DNA of 64,000 nt, taken from contig CACJQJ010000001.1 in NCBI GenBank assembly GCA_902595525.1, forward strand, positions 1-64,000, in the 5' to 3' direction. A program made the translations under genes and the position numbers. The notes under the pieces are model-generated. The model had not been told where the DNA came from. It was given only the letters and a program-made list of their open reading frames with translations, and did no database searches. Positions within the stretch are counted from its first letter, which is position 1, and every line of letters begins with the position of its first letter. This document shows positions 8,526 through 16,491 of this stretch, in pieces. The DNA comes from an uncultured Alphaproteobacteria bacterium (GTDB taxonomy: Bacteria > Pseudomonadota > Alphaproteobacteria > HIMB59).

Positions 8526-9359
8526 ATGTTTACCAAAATTCATCTAAAAATTCTTTATATTTTTTTGCTTCTTATTACTTGTTTTATTAGAGTAAACGCT
8601 CATGAATTTTGGATCGAGCCCACGCAATATCAACTTAATGATGACTTAATAAATGCTCACTTGAGGGTAGGACAAGAATTTCAAGGTATGGTTTTAATGT
8701 ATAATCCAAAAGATTTTAAAACATTTAAAATATTATCTGGATCTAAAAATAAAAAAGAAAAAATTAAGGGCATACTAGGTGATGTGCCTGCAATTAATAT
8801 AACCACTAATTTAGACAATTTATTAATTATTTATCATGAAACTAAAGATAAATATGTTGATTATAAAAAGTTTGAAAAATTCGAGGAATTTGTCAATGAA
8901 AAAGGTTACCAGCATCTAATCAATGCTCATTTTGAGAAAGGATTTCCCGAAAGTAATTTTATTGAGAGTTATCGTCGTTATGCAAAATCTCTCATTACAT
9001 TAAATGGCAATGAAGGGAAGGATAAAAAAACAGGTCTTCTATTTGAATTTGTTTTAGACCAAAATCCTTACAAAGAATTGAACTCAAAGCAAATGAGTGG
9101 AGTTTTATATTACAAAAAAAAACCACTAAAAAATAATCTTGTTACAATTTTTTCGAAATATAAAAATACCAAGTCATCAATTGTAAATGCCATAACGGAC
9201 GATAAAGGAAAATTCACTTTTGATATTGAGTCAGGAAGGGAATACCTTTTAGACTCAGTTGTGATTTATCCATTAAAAGCAAACCCAGAAAAAAATGAGC
9301 CAATCTGGCATAGTGATTGGGCATCAACAACTTTCTTAATACCTAAAAATAATCTTTAA
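8526..9359 (+). CDS. DUF4198-family periplasmic protein (probable metal-uptake partner)
   Basis: About 277 residues starting at the ATG at 8526 (a GTG at 8508 in frame is less likely). A signal peptide ends at VNA, so the mature chain would begin HEFWIEP, the characteristic start of DUF4198 proteins, with a histidine at or next to the new N-terminus. A C-terminal beta-rich region with the phrase ITDDKGKFTFDI resembles carboxypeptidase-regulatory-like domains. The family is associated with nickel/cobalt uptake systems. It starts only 6 bases from the start of the divergent HupE-like gene, so the two are probably controlled together. The precise function is unproven. Confidence 0.7.
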   Translation: MFTKIHLKILYIFLLLITCFIRVNAHEFWIEPTQYQLNDDLINAHLRVGQEFQGMVLMYNPKDFKTFKILSGSKNKKEKIKGILGDVPAINITTNLDNLLIIYHETKDKYVDYKKFEKFEEFVNEKGYQHLINAHFEKGFPESNFIESYRRYAKSLITLNGNEGKDKKTGLLFEFVLDQNPYKELNSKQMSGVLYYKKKPLKNNLVTIFSKYKNTKSSIVNAITDDKGKFTFDIESGREYLLDSVVIYPLKANPEKNEPIWHSDWASTTFLIPKNNL

Positions 9360-9389
9360 TTATTATTAATTAGTATAAAATAGATAATT

Positions 9390-9725
9390 ATGATTTTTGT
9401 TTTAAAAGTTTTATTAGCTGCTCTTGTCATTGCATTTGCAAGTTGGCTTTCCGGTAAAAAACCTGAGCTATCTGGATTTATTATCGCTCTTCCAATAGCA
9501 AGTATAATAGCCATAGCGTTCTCTTTCCTAGAGCATAAAAATACCGAAAATACTGTAATATTTGCAAAAAGCATTCTAATTGGTGTACCTGTCTCATACA
9601 TATTTTTCTTACCTTTTTTCTTTGCAAAAAATCTAAATATGAATTTTTGGTTAATTTATTTGATTGGATTGACTTTACTCGTAATAGGATATTTTGTTCA
9701 TAAATATATAATGAGTTTAATTTGA
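9390..9725 (+). CDS. Small integral membrane protein, unknown function
   Basis: A 111-residue protein that is almost entirely hydrophobic, with about four predicted membrane helices: roughly residues 2-18, 29-46, 60-80 and 86-108. The loop SGKKPELSGFIIALP is polar and glycine/proline-rich. It resembles small DUF3147-like membrane proteins only loosely and I would not name it. It stops exactly one base before the GST gene, so the two are probably translated from the same message. Confidence 0.65.
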   Translation: MIFVLKVLLAALVIAFASWLSGKKPELSGFIIALPIASIIAIAFSFLEHKNTENTVIFAKSILIGVPVSYIFFLPFFFAKNLNMNFWLIYLIGLTLLVIGYFVHKYIMSLI

Positions 9726-10340
9726 ATGTTTGAGTTATTCGCAGACTCAACTCCAAATGCAAGAAAAATTTCAATAATGTTAGAGGAGATTAATGAGAGT
9801 TATGATCTGACTTTAGTTAATTTAAATAAGGGTGAACAATTTTACGATGAGTTTAAAAAAATTTCTCCATTTTCAAAAATTCCTGTTCTAAGACACAATA
9901 ATAAGACCATATTTGAGTCTGGTGCTATCTTAATTTATTTAGCAGATTTATCAGGAGAGTTTTATGGCTCAAATCAAATTTTAACAACGCAGTGGTTGAT
10001 GGCTCAAATGGGTTATATAGGCCCAATGTTAGGTCAGCATCATCAATTTCATCATTATAATCTCGGTAAAAGTGATTTTGGCGAAGAGAGGTATTTTAAA
10101 ATCGCAGAAACGATATACAAAAATTTAGATGATCATTTATCTATAAATGAATATTTGGCAAATGAATATTCAATTGCAGATATTGCAACATTTCCTTGGA
10201 TCGCTAGACATCCAATTCATGATATAGGTCTGAATAAATATATCAATTTATTACGCTGGTATAATCAAATATCACTTAGACCTGCTGTCTTAAAAGGATA
10301 TGATTTATTTAAGGATGGCTCAATACCTCCCCCCGCGTAA
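9726..10340 (+). CDS. Glutathione S-transferase family protein (Nu-class/YfcG-like)
   Basis: A 204-residue two-domain GST. The thioredoxin-like N-terminal domain shows TPNARKISIMLEE at 9-21, the cis-proline strand IPVLR near 52 and ESGAILIYLA near 63. The all-helical C-terminal domain carries YSIADIATFPW at about 149-159, the conserved N-capping/hydrophobic staple region. TPNA at the active-site loop resembles the YfcG/YghU group (TPNG), which uses backbone and Asn rather than a catalytic Ser or Tyr and often acts in disulfide or peroxide reduction. It starts directly after the membrane protein stop and is followed after 5 bases by the DCC protein, another thiol-redox candidate. Confidence 0.88.
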   Translation: MFELFADSTPNARKISIMLEEINESYDLTLVNLNKGEQFYDEFKKISPFSKIPVLRHNNKTIFESGAILIYLADLSGEFYGSNQILTTQWLMAQMGYIGPMLGQHHQFHHYNLGKSDFGEERYFKIAETIYKNLDDHLSINEYLANEYSIADIATFPWIARHPIHDIGLNKYINLLRWYNQISLRPAVLKGYDLFKDGSIPPPA

Positions 10341-10345
10341 TCAAA

Positions 10346-10684
10346 ATGAAAGTATACTTTAATGGTTCATGTAACATTTGTAATGCAGAAATAAGTCATT
10401 ATAAAAAGAAAACCTTTAATGTAAACTATGTTGATATTTCAAAAAATAAAGATGAGCATATTAATCATCTCTCCCAAAAAGATTTATTTAGAAGAATGCA
10501 TGTATATCATGATGGAAAAATTTTTTCCGGATCAGAGTCCTTTTTAGTTTTATGGGACACAATTCCAAGATGGAGATACCTATCTTTATTGTTGAAGCTA
10601 CCATTATTTAGACAATTATGGAAAATTGCATACGAAGGATTAGCTTTACTACTTTATTTGAAGAACAAAAAGAAAATTGGTTAG
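10346..10684 (+). CDS. DCC-family (DUF393) thiol-disulfide oxidoreductase-like protein
   Basis: A 112-residue protein with the N-terminal motif FNGSCNICNAEI, a variant of the family's DGxCxxC motif in which the first Asp is Asn and CNIC forms the CxxC pair, and a thioredoxin-like layout. The hydrophobic RWRYLSLLLKLPLFRQLW segment is typical of the family's second half. A role in thiol-disulfide exchange is assumed from the family, not demonstrated. It lies 5 bases downstream of the GST gene. Its stop codon is inside the left arm of a 13-bp inverted repeat. Confidence 0.8.
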   Translation: MKVYFNGSCNICNAEISHYKKKTFNVNYVDISKNKDEHINHLSQKDLFRRMHVYHDGKIFSGSESFLVLWDTIPRWRYLSLLLKLPLFRQLWKIAYEGLALLLYLKNKKKIG

Positions 10685-10718
10685 AACCATTCTTGAAGTA
10701 AACCACAAGAATGGTTCT
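10683..10718. repeat. 13-bp perfect inverted repeat (stem-loop) between convergent genes
   Basis: The arms AGAACCATTCTTG (10683-10695) and CAAGAATGGTTCT (10706-10718) are perfectly complementary, with a 10-base loop. The stem begins within the stop codon of the DCC-family gene and lies between it and the convergent folC. No run of T follows on either strand, so it is not a standard intrinsic terminator. It could still define or protect the 3' ends of both messages. It is the strongest hairpin I noticed in the window. Confidence 0.75.
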
Positions 10719-10830
10719 GGAGGATTAAGGTTAGTTATTAACTAATACTTTTCTGAGAAAATTTAGATCAATCAATATATCGATATAAATGGGGATATTT
10801 CTGATATTTGTCACTATTTAAGGAGAATAT
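10719..10830. other. Intergenic stretch between convergent genes, no gene seen
   Basis: This is the remainder of the largest gap in the window (10685-10830). It holds a short palindrome TTAGTTA-T-TAACTAA at 10731-10745 and the 12-base palindrome TATATCGATATA at 10776-10787. Both are plausible by chance in DNA this AT-rich. No open reading frame with a credible start and no T-rich terminator is visible. Confidence 0.5.
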
Positions 10831-12078
10831 TTAATTTTTTAAACGATTTAATTTTATGACTTCACCAATAAAATATAATGACCCTCCAAAATAAATAGAA
10901 GTTTGCTTTGATGAATATTTATTAATGGTTTTGAATGACTCTATTAATGAATTTGCAAAATAGAGTTTGAGATATTTTGGTAATAAATTCTCGGTAATAG
11001 AGTTTTCCTCGTTCATTTTAACAACAATTATTTTATTAAAATTATTTGATAAGTAAGAAAGCATCTGAATATATTTTTTATTATTTAAAAAAGAGCATAT
11101 GAGTATTTTCCTATTTTTTGGTAATGATTTAAGTAATGCTTTCATGCCATCGATATTGTGAAAGCCATCTAAATAAATATTCTTATATTTCTTTATTTTT
11201 TTATTTAAAAGTCCGCTCTTAATTTGCTGCAATCTCCCAGGCCACTCACAATTCATCAATGCTTTTTCTGTTTTTTCTATTACAAATTTTTCTTTCAAGA
11301 TATTCCTCGATAAATGTATTGCTAATCCAGCATTAATTAATTGATGTGATCCTAATAAACTTAATTTTGATAAATCAACTCTTATATCATCAGATAAATA
11401 AAAATTAGATTTTATTTTCCAATGATTATTAAATAGATTTGCAGTGAATTTTCTTTTTCTTAATTGTGACTTAATATATTTCATAACATTTGTTTTCTGT
11501 CGATTAATAAAAATCGTACTTTTGGAATTTAATATTCCTAATTTTTCAAATGCAATTTGACTCAAAGAATTTCCTAAATAATCTTGATGATCTAAAGAAA
11601 TTGGAGTAATAGCTGCATACTTTGACTTTTTTAAAATATTCGTAGCATCAAACCTCCCTCCAAGTCCAACTTCTAATATTAGATAATCAGCTTTATGATC
11701 TTGAAATGCTTTAAATGCTGCTGCAGTTGTAATTTCGAAAAATGTTATTAAATTTCCTTGATTTTTATTTTCGCACAATTTCAAATATTTTAATAATTTT
11801 TGATTAGAGATATCTTTAGATCTTAATTGAATTCTTTCATTAAATTTTACTAGGTGAGGTGTGGAGTAAATATGTGTTGAACAACCATGATAATTGAGAA
11901 TTGATTTTAAAATAGCTGCTGTAGAACCTTTACCATTAGTACCAGCTATATGAATAACTTTAGGTAGCAAATTTTCATCAAAATCTATTTTTTTTAATAG
12001 TTTTTTTATTCTTCCTAAAGATAAATCTGAAAACTTAGGATGAAGATTTAGTAACCTTTGAAAAATAGGATCTTTCAA
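10831..12078 (-). CDS. folC: Folylpolyglutamate synthase / dihydrofolate synthase
   Basis: A 415-residue Mur-ligase-fold enzyme that adds glutamate to dihydropteroate and to folates. The P-loop IAGTNGKGSTAAIL is at about residues 44-57, the domain carries ITPISLDHQDYLGNS at about 155-170, and the C-terminal ligase domain includes IYLDGFHNIDGM. The length is normal. It ends the minus-strand block trpF-trpB-trpA-accD-folC, an order widely conserved in Alphaproteobacteria, and lies 4 bases after accD. Folate polyglutamates would also serve the THF-dependent demethylation genes at 43-52 kb. Confidence 0.95.
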   Translation of the reverse strand: MKDPIFQRLLNLHPKFSDLSLGRIKKLLKKIDFDENLLPKVIHIAGTNGKGSTAAILKSILNYHGCSTHIYSTPHLVKFNERIQLRSKDISNQKLLKYLKLCENKNQGNLITFFEITTAAAFKAFQDHKADYLILEVGLGGRFDATNILKKSKYAAITPISLDHQDYLGNSLSQIAFEKLGILNSKSTIFINRQKTNVMKYIKSQLRKRKFTANLFNNHWKIKSNFYLSDDIRVDLSKLSLLGSHQLINAGLAIHLSRNILKEKFVIEKTEKALMNCEWPGRLQQIKSGLLNKKIKKYKNIYLDGFHNIDGMKALLKSLPKNRKILICSFLNNKKYIQMLSYLSNNFNKIIVVKMNEENSITENLLPKYLKLYFANSLIESFKTINKYSSKQTSIYFGGSLYFIGEVIKLNRLKN

Positions 12079-12082
12079 GGAT

Positions 12083-12928
12083 TTATTTTTTTATGAATGT
12101 TAAAACTTTTGAGAGTGTTTGGCTTAATTCTTTTCGATGCACAACCATATCAATCATTCCATGATCTAGAAGATATTCGGCAGTTTGAAAATCCTCAGGT
12201 AATTGTTCCTTAATTGTCTCTTCAATAACTCTTTTTCCAGCAAAACCAATCATGCTTCCTTTTTCAGCAATAATAATATCTCCCAACATAGCAAAAGAAG
12301 CACTTACACCTCCTGTAGTAGGATGAGTGAGTACACTAATGTATGGGATTTTATTTTGGTCTAATATATTTACAGCCGCAACTGTTTTTGGCAACTGCAT
12401 TAAACTGACAATTCCCTCTTGCATTCTCGCGCCCCCAGAGGATGAAACTGATATAAAAGGACATTTTAGTTCAACTGATTTTTCACAAGCTATCTTAAAA
12501 GCTTCACCGACAAACTGGCCCATAGAACCACCCATAAAATTAAAATCCAAGATAAAAACAACTACTTCTATATTTCCAATATTGCCTTTTGCTACAATTG
12601 CTGCATCTTTTTGGTCAGTTTTTTTTTGTGCAGCTTTTATTCGATCTGAGTACTTTTTAAGATCTTTAAACTTTAAAGGGTCATTATTTTCAAATGGTAT
12701 GTTGATAAGTTCATATGTTTTATCATCAAATAAGTTATTTAATCTATTTTCTACATCCATATTCATGTGATTATCACAATGCGAGCAAACAAATAAATTA
12801 TCTTTATGTTCGGATTTATATAACATTAGATTGCATATATTACAGTTAGTCCAAAGATCTGAAGGTGTATCTTTTCTTGAAACTAATGAATTAAGTTTAG
12901 GTTTAACAAAATCAGTTAACCAATTCAT
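12083..12928 (-). CDS. accD: Acetyl-CoA carboxylase carboxyltransferase subunit beta
   Basis: A 281-residue carboxyltransferase beta subunit for malonyl-CoA formation in fatty acid synthesis. An N-terminal zinc ribbon has two cysteine pairs (CNIC near residue 29 and CSHC near residue 48). The crotonase-like core follows, with SSSGGARMQEGIVSLMQ at about 160-176 and HPTTGGVSASFAMLGD at about 200-215. It lies 3 bases after trpA and 4 bases before folC. The alpha subunit gene accA is not in this window. Confidence 0.96.
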   Translation of the reverse strand: MNWLTDFVKPKLNSLVSRKDTPSDLWTNCNICNLMLYKSEHKDNLFVCSHCDNHMNMDVENRLNNLFDDKTYELINIPFENNDPLKFKDLKKYSDRIKAAQKKTDQKDAAIVAKGNIGNIEVVVFILDFNFMGGSMGQFVGEAFKIACEKSVELKCPFISVSSSGGARMQEGIVSLMQLPKTVAAVNILDQNKIPYISVLTHPTTGGVSASFAMLGDIIIAEKGSMIGFAGKRVIEETIKEQLPEDFQTAEYLLDHGMIDMVVHRKELSQTLSKVLTFIKK

Positions 12929-12931
12929 TTT

Positions 12932-13708
12932 TTAGACCTTAACCTCTTTAATAAATTTATTTAATGTTTTTAAATATTTATTGAAATTCATTTTTAGATC
13001 AAAGTATTTTTGAATAATAGCAGATCCAATTATAACACCGTCAGCATTTGTTTTTTTGGATATATCAATGACATCTTTTTTAGATTTTATGCCAAATCCA
13101 ACTAAAACGGGAACAGAAGACATTTTTTTAATTGATTGAACATTTTTATTTATTTCTTTGTAATCTAGTTTATTTGAACCTGTAATTCCTGTTGCTGATA
13201 TATAATAAATAAATCCTTTTGAATCTTTTAAAAGTTTTTTAGATCTCTTCTTTTCTGTCATCGGAGAAATTAACTTGATCAAATATATGTTATTTTTAGA
13301 CAATGACTTTTTGATTTCACCTTCTTCTTCAAAAGGTAAATCAACAATTATTATACCATCAACGATACTTTTAATATTTTTGATGAATTTATTTAATCCA
13401 AATTTACGAATAGTATTTAAATAACACATGATTACAAATGAAGTATTATTTTTTGATTTACTTAATTCTGTAATTAAATTCAGTGATTTTTGTGTTGACA
13501 ATTTTGATCTAAGTGCAAGTTTGTTTGCTTCTTGGATAATCGGCCCGTCTGCCATTGGGTCAGAAAAGGGAAGACCAAATTCAATAATATCAGGTTGATG
13601 AGATAAAATTTCATTAAATATCTTTTTACTTTGATTAATAGTCGGAAACCCACAGGTCATAAATAAGGAAAGTATTTTTTTCTTGGGAAGAGTATCTAAT
13701 TTATTCAT
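12932..13708 (-). CDS. trpA: Tryptophan synthase alpha subunit
   Basis: About 258 residues from the ATG at 13708. The frame extends upstream to 13765, but only this start places the family's [10 protein letters not shown] strand at residue 12, and the longer version would lie deep in trpB. Visible motifs are [16 protein letters not shown] (signature with the catalytic Glu/Asp region), ISATGITG and LVGFGIKSK. It cleaves indole-3-glycerol phosphate to indole for the beta subunit. The start overlaps the trpB stop by 8 bases, which suggests coupled translation of the two subunits of the complex. Confidence 0.94.
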   Translation of the reverse strand: MNKLDTLPKKKILSLFMTCGFPTINQSKKIFNEILSHQPDIIEFGLPFSDPMADGPIIQEANKLALRSKLSTQKSLNLITELSKSKNNTSFVIMCYLNTIRKFGLNKFIKNIKSIVDGIIIVDLPFEEEGEIKKSLSKNNIYLIKLISPMTEKKRSKKLLKDSKGFIYYISATGITGSNKLDYKEINKNVQSIKKMSSVPVLVGFGIKSKKDVIDISKKTNADGVIIGSAIIQKYFDLKMNFNKYLKTLNKFIKEVKV

Positions 13709-14906
13709 CTGCATCAAATCCAATTGCTTTAGCTGCAGTAAATAAATCTTTATCACCTCGGCCACACATATTTAAAATTACAACTTTATTTTTATATTTA
13801 TTTCTAAATGTTTTAATTAAGTAAGCTAGGGCGTGAGAAGGCTCTAGTGCAGGAATAATTCCCTCCAGTTTTGAACATGTTTGAAATGCTTTAAGAGCTT
13901 CTTTATCAGTTACACCAAAGTACTTAACTCTTTTAATATCTTTGAGGTAAGAGTGTTCAGGCCCTACACCAGGATAATCGAGGCCAGCAGAAATAGAATG
14001 GGCCTCTTTTATTTGCCCATCATTGTCTTGTAAAACATAACTGTAACTACCATGTAGAATACCAGGAGTTCCAGATGTCATTGTAGCTGCTGTTTCTTCT
14101 GTTTTAGCTCCTCTACCAGCTGCCTCAACTCCAATAATTTTTACCTTTTTATCATTTAAAAATGGATAAAATAAACCCATGGCATTTGATCCACCTCCAA
14201 CACAAGCTATCAAATAATCTGGTAGTTTTTTCTCTACTTTTAATATTTGCTCTCTCGCCTCTTTCCCAATTACAGATTGGAAATCTCTTACCATTTTCGG
14301 ATAAGGGTGAGGGCCAGCAGTAGAGCCAATTATATAAAAAGTATCTCTTACGTTTTTAATCCAATCTCTTAAAGCTTCATTCATAGCATCTTTTAAGGAT
14401 TTACTGCCAGACTCAACAGGAATAATGGTGGCACCTAGAAGCTTCATTCTAAAAACATTAGGCTTTTGTCTCTCAATATCTTTAGACCCCATGTATATAT
14501 AACAAGGAAGACCGAAAAGAGCACAAACAGTTGCTGTTGCAACTCCGTGTTGCCCAGCACCAGTTTCAGCAATAATTCTTGTTTTGCCCATTTTTTTTGC
14601 AAGGAGTATTTGCCCCAAGCAATTATTGATTTTATGGGCCCCTGTATGATTTAGCTCATCTCTTTTTAAATATATTTTTGGTCCATTGATATATTGAGAT
14701 AAATTTTTAGCGTAATGCAAAGAGGAAGGCCTGCCAACATAGTTTTTAAAAAGATCATTTAGTTCTTTTTTAAATTTCTTATCCTTTTGAATTTGTTTGT
14801 ACGATTTATCTAAATTTAACAATAACGGCATTAATGTTTCTGAAACATACATGCCACCAAACTCACCAAATCTTCCAACAGCGCTAGGTTGTTTATATGT
14901 TTTCAT
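13701..14906 (-). CDS. trpB: Tryptophan synthase beta subunit
   Basis: A 401-residue PLP enzyme that condenses indole with serine. The PLP lysine lies in [15 protein letters not shown] (about 83-97), and the phosphate-binding loop is [10 protein letters not shown] (about 230-239). [13 protein letters not shown] at the N-terminus is the family opening. The length is typical. It overlaps the trpF stop by one base and trpA by 8 bases. No trp leader or attenuator is visible upstream, since the gene is embedded in the larger minus-strand block. Confidence 0.97.
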   Translation of the reverse strand: MKTYKQPSAVGRFGEFGGMYVSETLMPLLLNLDKSYKQIQKDKKFKKELNDLFKNYVGRPSSLHYAKNLSQYINGPKIYLKRDELNHTGAHKINNCLGQILLAKKMGKTRIIAETGAGQHGVATATVCALFGLPCYIYMGSKDIERQKPNVFRMKLLGATIIPVESGSKSLKDAMNEALRDWIKNVRDTFYIIGSTAGPHPYPKMVRDFQSVIGKEAREQILKVEKKLPDYLIACVGGGSNAMGLFYPFLNDKKVKIIGVEAAGRGAKTEETAATMTSGTPGILHGSYSYVLQDNDGQIKEAHSISAGLDYPGVGPEHSYLKDIKRVKYFGVTDKEALKAFQTCSKLEGIIPALEPSHALAYLIKTFRNKYKNKVVILNMCGRGDKDLFTAAKAIGFDADE

Positions 14907-15532
14907 TAATTATAAATTGATGAAATAATACCATCTATCAAAGTAAGGCTTTTTTCACCTGGTTGTTCCTCTACACCAGAATTTATATCAACAAAATCCG
15001 CACCTGTTAAGCTAATTGCCTTTTTAATATTAGTGACATTTAGACCTCCTGATAAAATATAAGGAAGTTTTTTCATATTTTCAAAATCATACCAATCCCA
15101 AGTTTTATTGTTTCCCCCAGGCATCTGATTTGAAGAGGGTTTTGCTTCAATGAGGAACTGATCTACATCAATTAACTCAGTTGTTTTAAAATCCTCTGGG
15201 GATATTGATTTAAATATATATTTCTTAAAATTATTTTTAACTTCGCTTATGAAGTTTTGATCTTCATTCCCATGAAGTTGAATTGTATCAAAATCAAAAA
15301 CTTCCAATTTATTTTTAATTTCATCAATTGATGGATTAACAAAAACACCCACAAATTTATCTTTATGTGATTTAAAATATTGGTTAACAAGAGATAGTGT
15401 TCTCATATCAATAAACCTTGGACTCTTTTCATAAAAAATTAATCCTTGATAAGAAATATTTAAATCAAGACAGTGATTAATAATAGCTGGATTATTTTGT
15501 CCACAAATTTTTATTTTTATGTTGTTCGCCAT
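14906..15532 (-). CDS. trpF: Phosphoribosylanthranilate isomerase
   Basis: A 208-residue TIM-barrel enzyme of tryptophan synthesis. The catalytic cysteine is in IKICGQNN near residue 10, DTIQLHGNE carries the other conserved strand, and [13 protein letters not shown] plus DINSGVE form the phosphate-binding end. Because ICG falls at residues 8-10, the start must be the ATG at 15532, which makes the gene overlap pyrF by 41 bases, much longer than the usual 4-base coupling here. Confidence 0.93.
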   Translation of the reverse strand: MANNIKIKICGQNNPAIINHCLDLNISYQGLIFYEKSPRFIDMRTLSLVNQYFKSHKDKFVGVFVNPSIDEIKNKLEVFDFDTIQLHGNEDQNFISEVKNNFKKYIFKSISPEDFKTTELIDVDQFLIEAKPSSNQMPGGNNKTWDWYDFENMKKLPYILSGGLNVTNIKKAISLTGADFVDINSGVEEQPGEKSLTLIDGIISSIYN

Positions 15533-16199
15533 ATATTCTTAATAAATCTATAGGTTTTTTACTTTCTATTAATTCTCTACCTATTACAACAAAGCTTGCA
15601 CCATCTTGTAAAGCATTATGAGCAAAAGTAACTCTTTTTTGATCATCATTTCTAGCAAACATTTTAACACCAGGTGTTATTTTAATTAATTTATTAAATT
15701 TGCTTAAAGCTTTCAGGTCATCACCTGAACAAATAAGGCCATGAATGTTTACATTTTTTGCAATTTCAGCAAATTTTTTTACAAGTTTTTTTGTATTTCT
15801 CTCTTTATAAATTTTTTCGCTATCTTTTTCATCTAAGCTAGTCAATAAGGTTACTCCTAGGATTTTAGTTTTAAGTTTATTTTTCTTAATAGAGTTTACT
15901 GCTGCTTTCATCATCTCGTTACCTCCAGATATATGCAAGGTAAGAAAATCAGGATTTATTTTTGATAAAGAGTCTATCGCACTCTTAACTGTGTTCGGTA
16001 TATCATGAAGTTTTAAATCAAGGAATAATTTACATTTCGACTTTTTAATTTCTGAAATTAGCTCGTTTGAACGATTATTATAAAAAGATCTATACCCTAT
16101 TTTGAAACCATAAACATGGCGGTATAGTTTTTTAACAATGGTAATATTTTGAGTGTTTGATTTTAGGTCTAGCGCTATAAAAGATTTAAGTTTTTTCAT
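15492..16199 (-). CDS. pyrF: Orotidine 5'-phosphate decarboxylase
   Basis: A 235-residue TIM-barrel enzyme giving UMP from OMP. The catalytic DxKxxD signature appears as LFLDLKLHDIPNTV at about 58-71, FIALDLKSN opens the barrel, and the C-terminal phosphate site reads GASFVVIGRELIES. It overlaps ihfB by 14 bases and trpF by 41. A pyrF next to the trp genes is seen in several Alphaproteobacteria. Confidence 0.94.
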   Translation of the reverse strand: MKKLKSFIALDLKSNTQNITIVKKLYRHVYGFKIGYRSFYNNRSNELISEIKKSKCKLFLDLKLHDIPNTVKSAIDSLSKINPDFLTLHISGGNEMMKAAVNSIKKNKLKTKILGVTLLTSLDEKDSEKIYKERNTKKLVKKFAEIAKNVNIHGLICSGDDLKALSKFNKLIKITPGVKMFARNDDQKRVTFAHNALQDGASFVVIGRELIESKKPIDLLRIYGEQHKNKNLWTK

Positions 16200-16491
16200 T
16201 TAACTTTTTATTTATACTTTCACTAACTTTGAATGTAACCTTCCATTTAGAGGGAATATAAATTTTTTTCTTGTTTCTAGGATCAGAACCATATCTAGGT
16301 TCCATTAATTTAGACTTAAATATACCAAAATTTCTTAACTCTACAGAAATGTGATCAGAAATATTTTTTTCTAAAATCACAAAGAATCTATTAAATAATG
16401 ACTCATTAATTTTTGGTGTTAAATCAGTTTGAGATTTTAAATAAGTCTTTAAAATATCAGACTTATTCTTCTTTGGAGTCCTTATCCTCAT
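16186..16491 (-). CDS. ihfB: HU/IHF-family DNA-binding protein, probable IHF beta
   Basis: A 101-residue HU/IHF-fold protein. ELRNFGIFKSKLMEPRYGSDPRN corresponds to the family's beta-arm region (GFGxFxxxxRxxRxGRNPxTG), here with a diverged arm, and a basic tail follows. Its place directly after rpsA is the usual position of ihfB in Proteobacteria. It would bend DNA as a heterodimer with IHF alpha or act alone. The only good start, the ATG at 16491, overlaps the rpsA coding end by 29 bases; no alternative ATG, GTG or TTG occurs before the conserved helix. Confidence 0.82.
   Translation of the reverse strand: MRIRTPKKNKSDILKTYLKSQTDLTPKINESLFNRFFVILEKNISDHISVELRNFGIFKSKLMEPRYGSDPRNKKKIYIPSKWKVTFKVSESINKKLNEKT

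Noticed and set aside
8520..8543. Longer HupE start at ATG 8543
   Set aside because: It would place charged residues MNFGKHDR before the signal peptide and overlap the divergent gene; the ATG at 8519 gives a cleaner signal peptide.
12327..12770. 147-codon plus-strand frame opposite accD
   Set aside because: It is fully antisense to accD, whose zinc ribbon and carboxyltransferase motifs are intact; composition is that of a complement frame.
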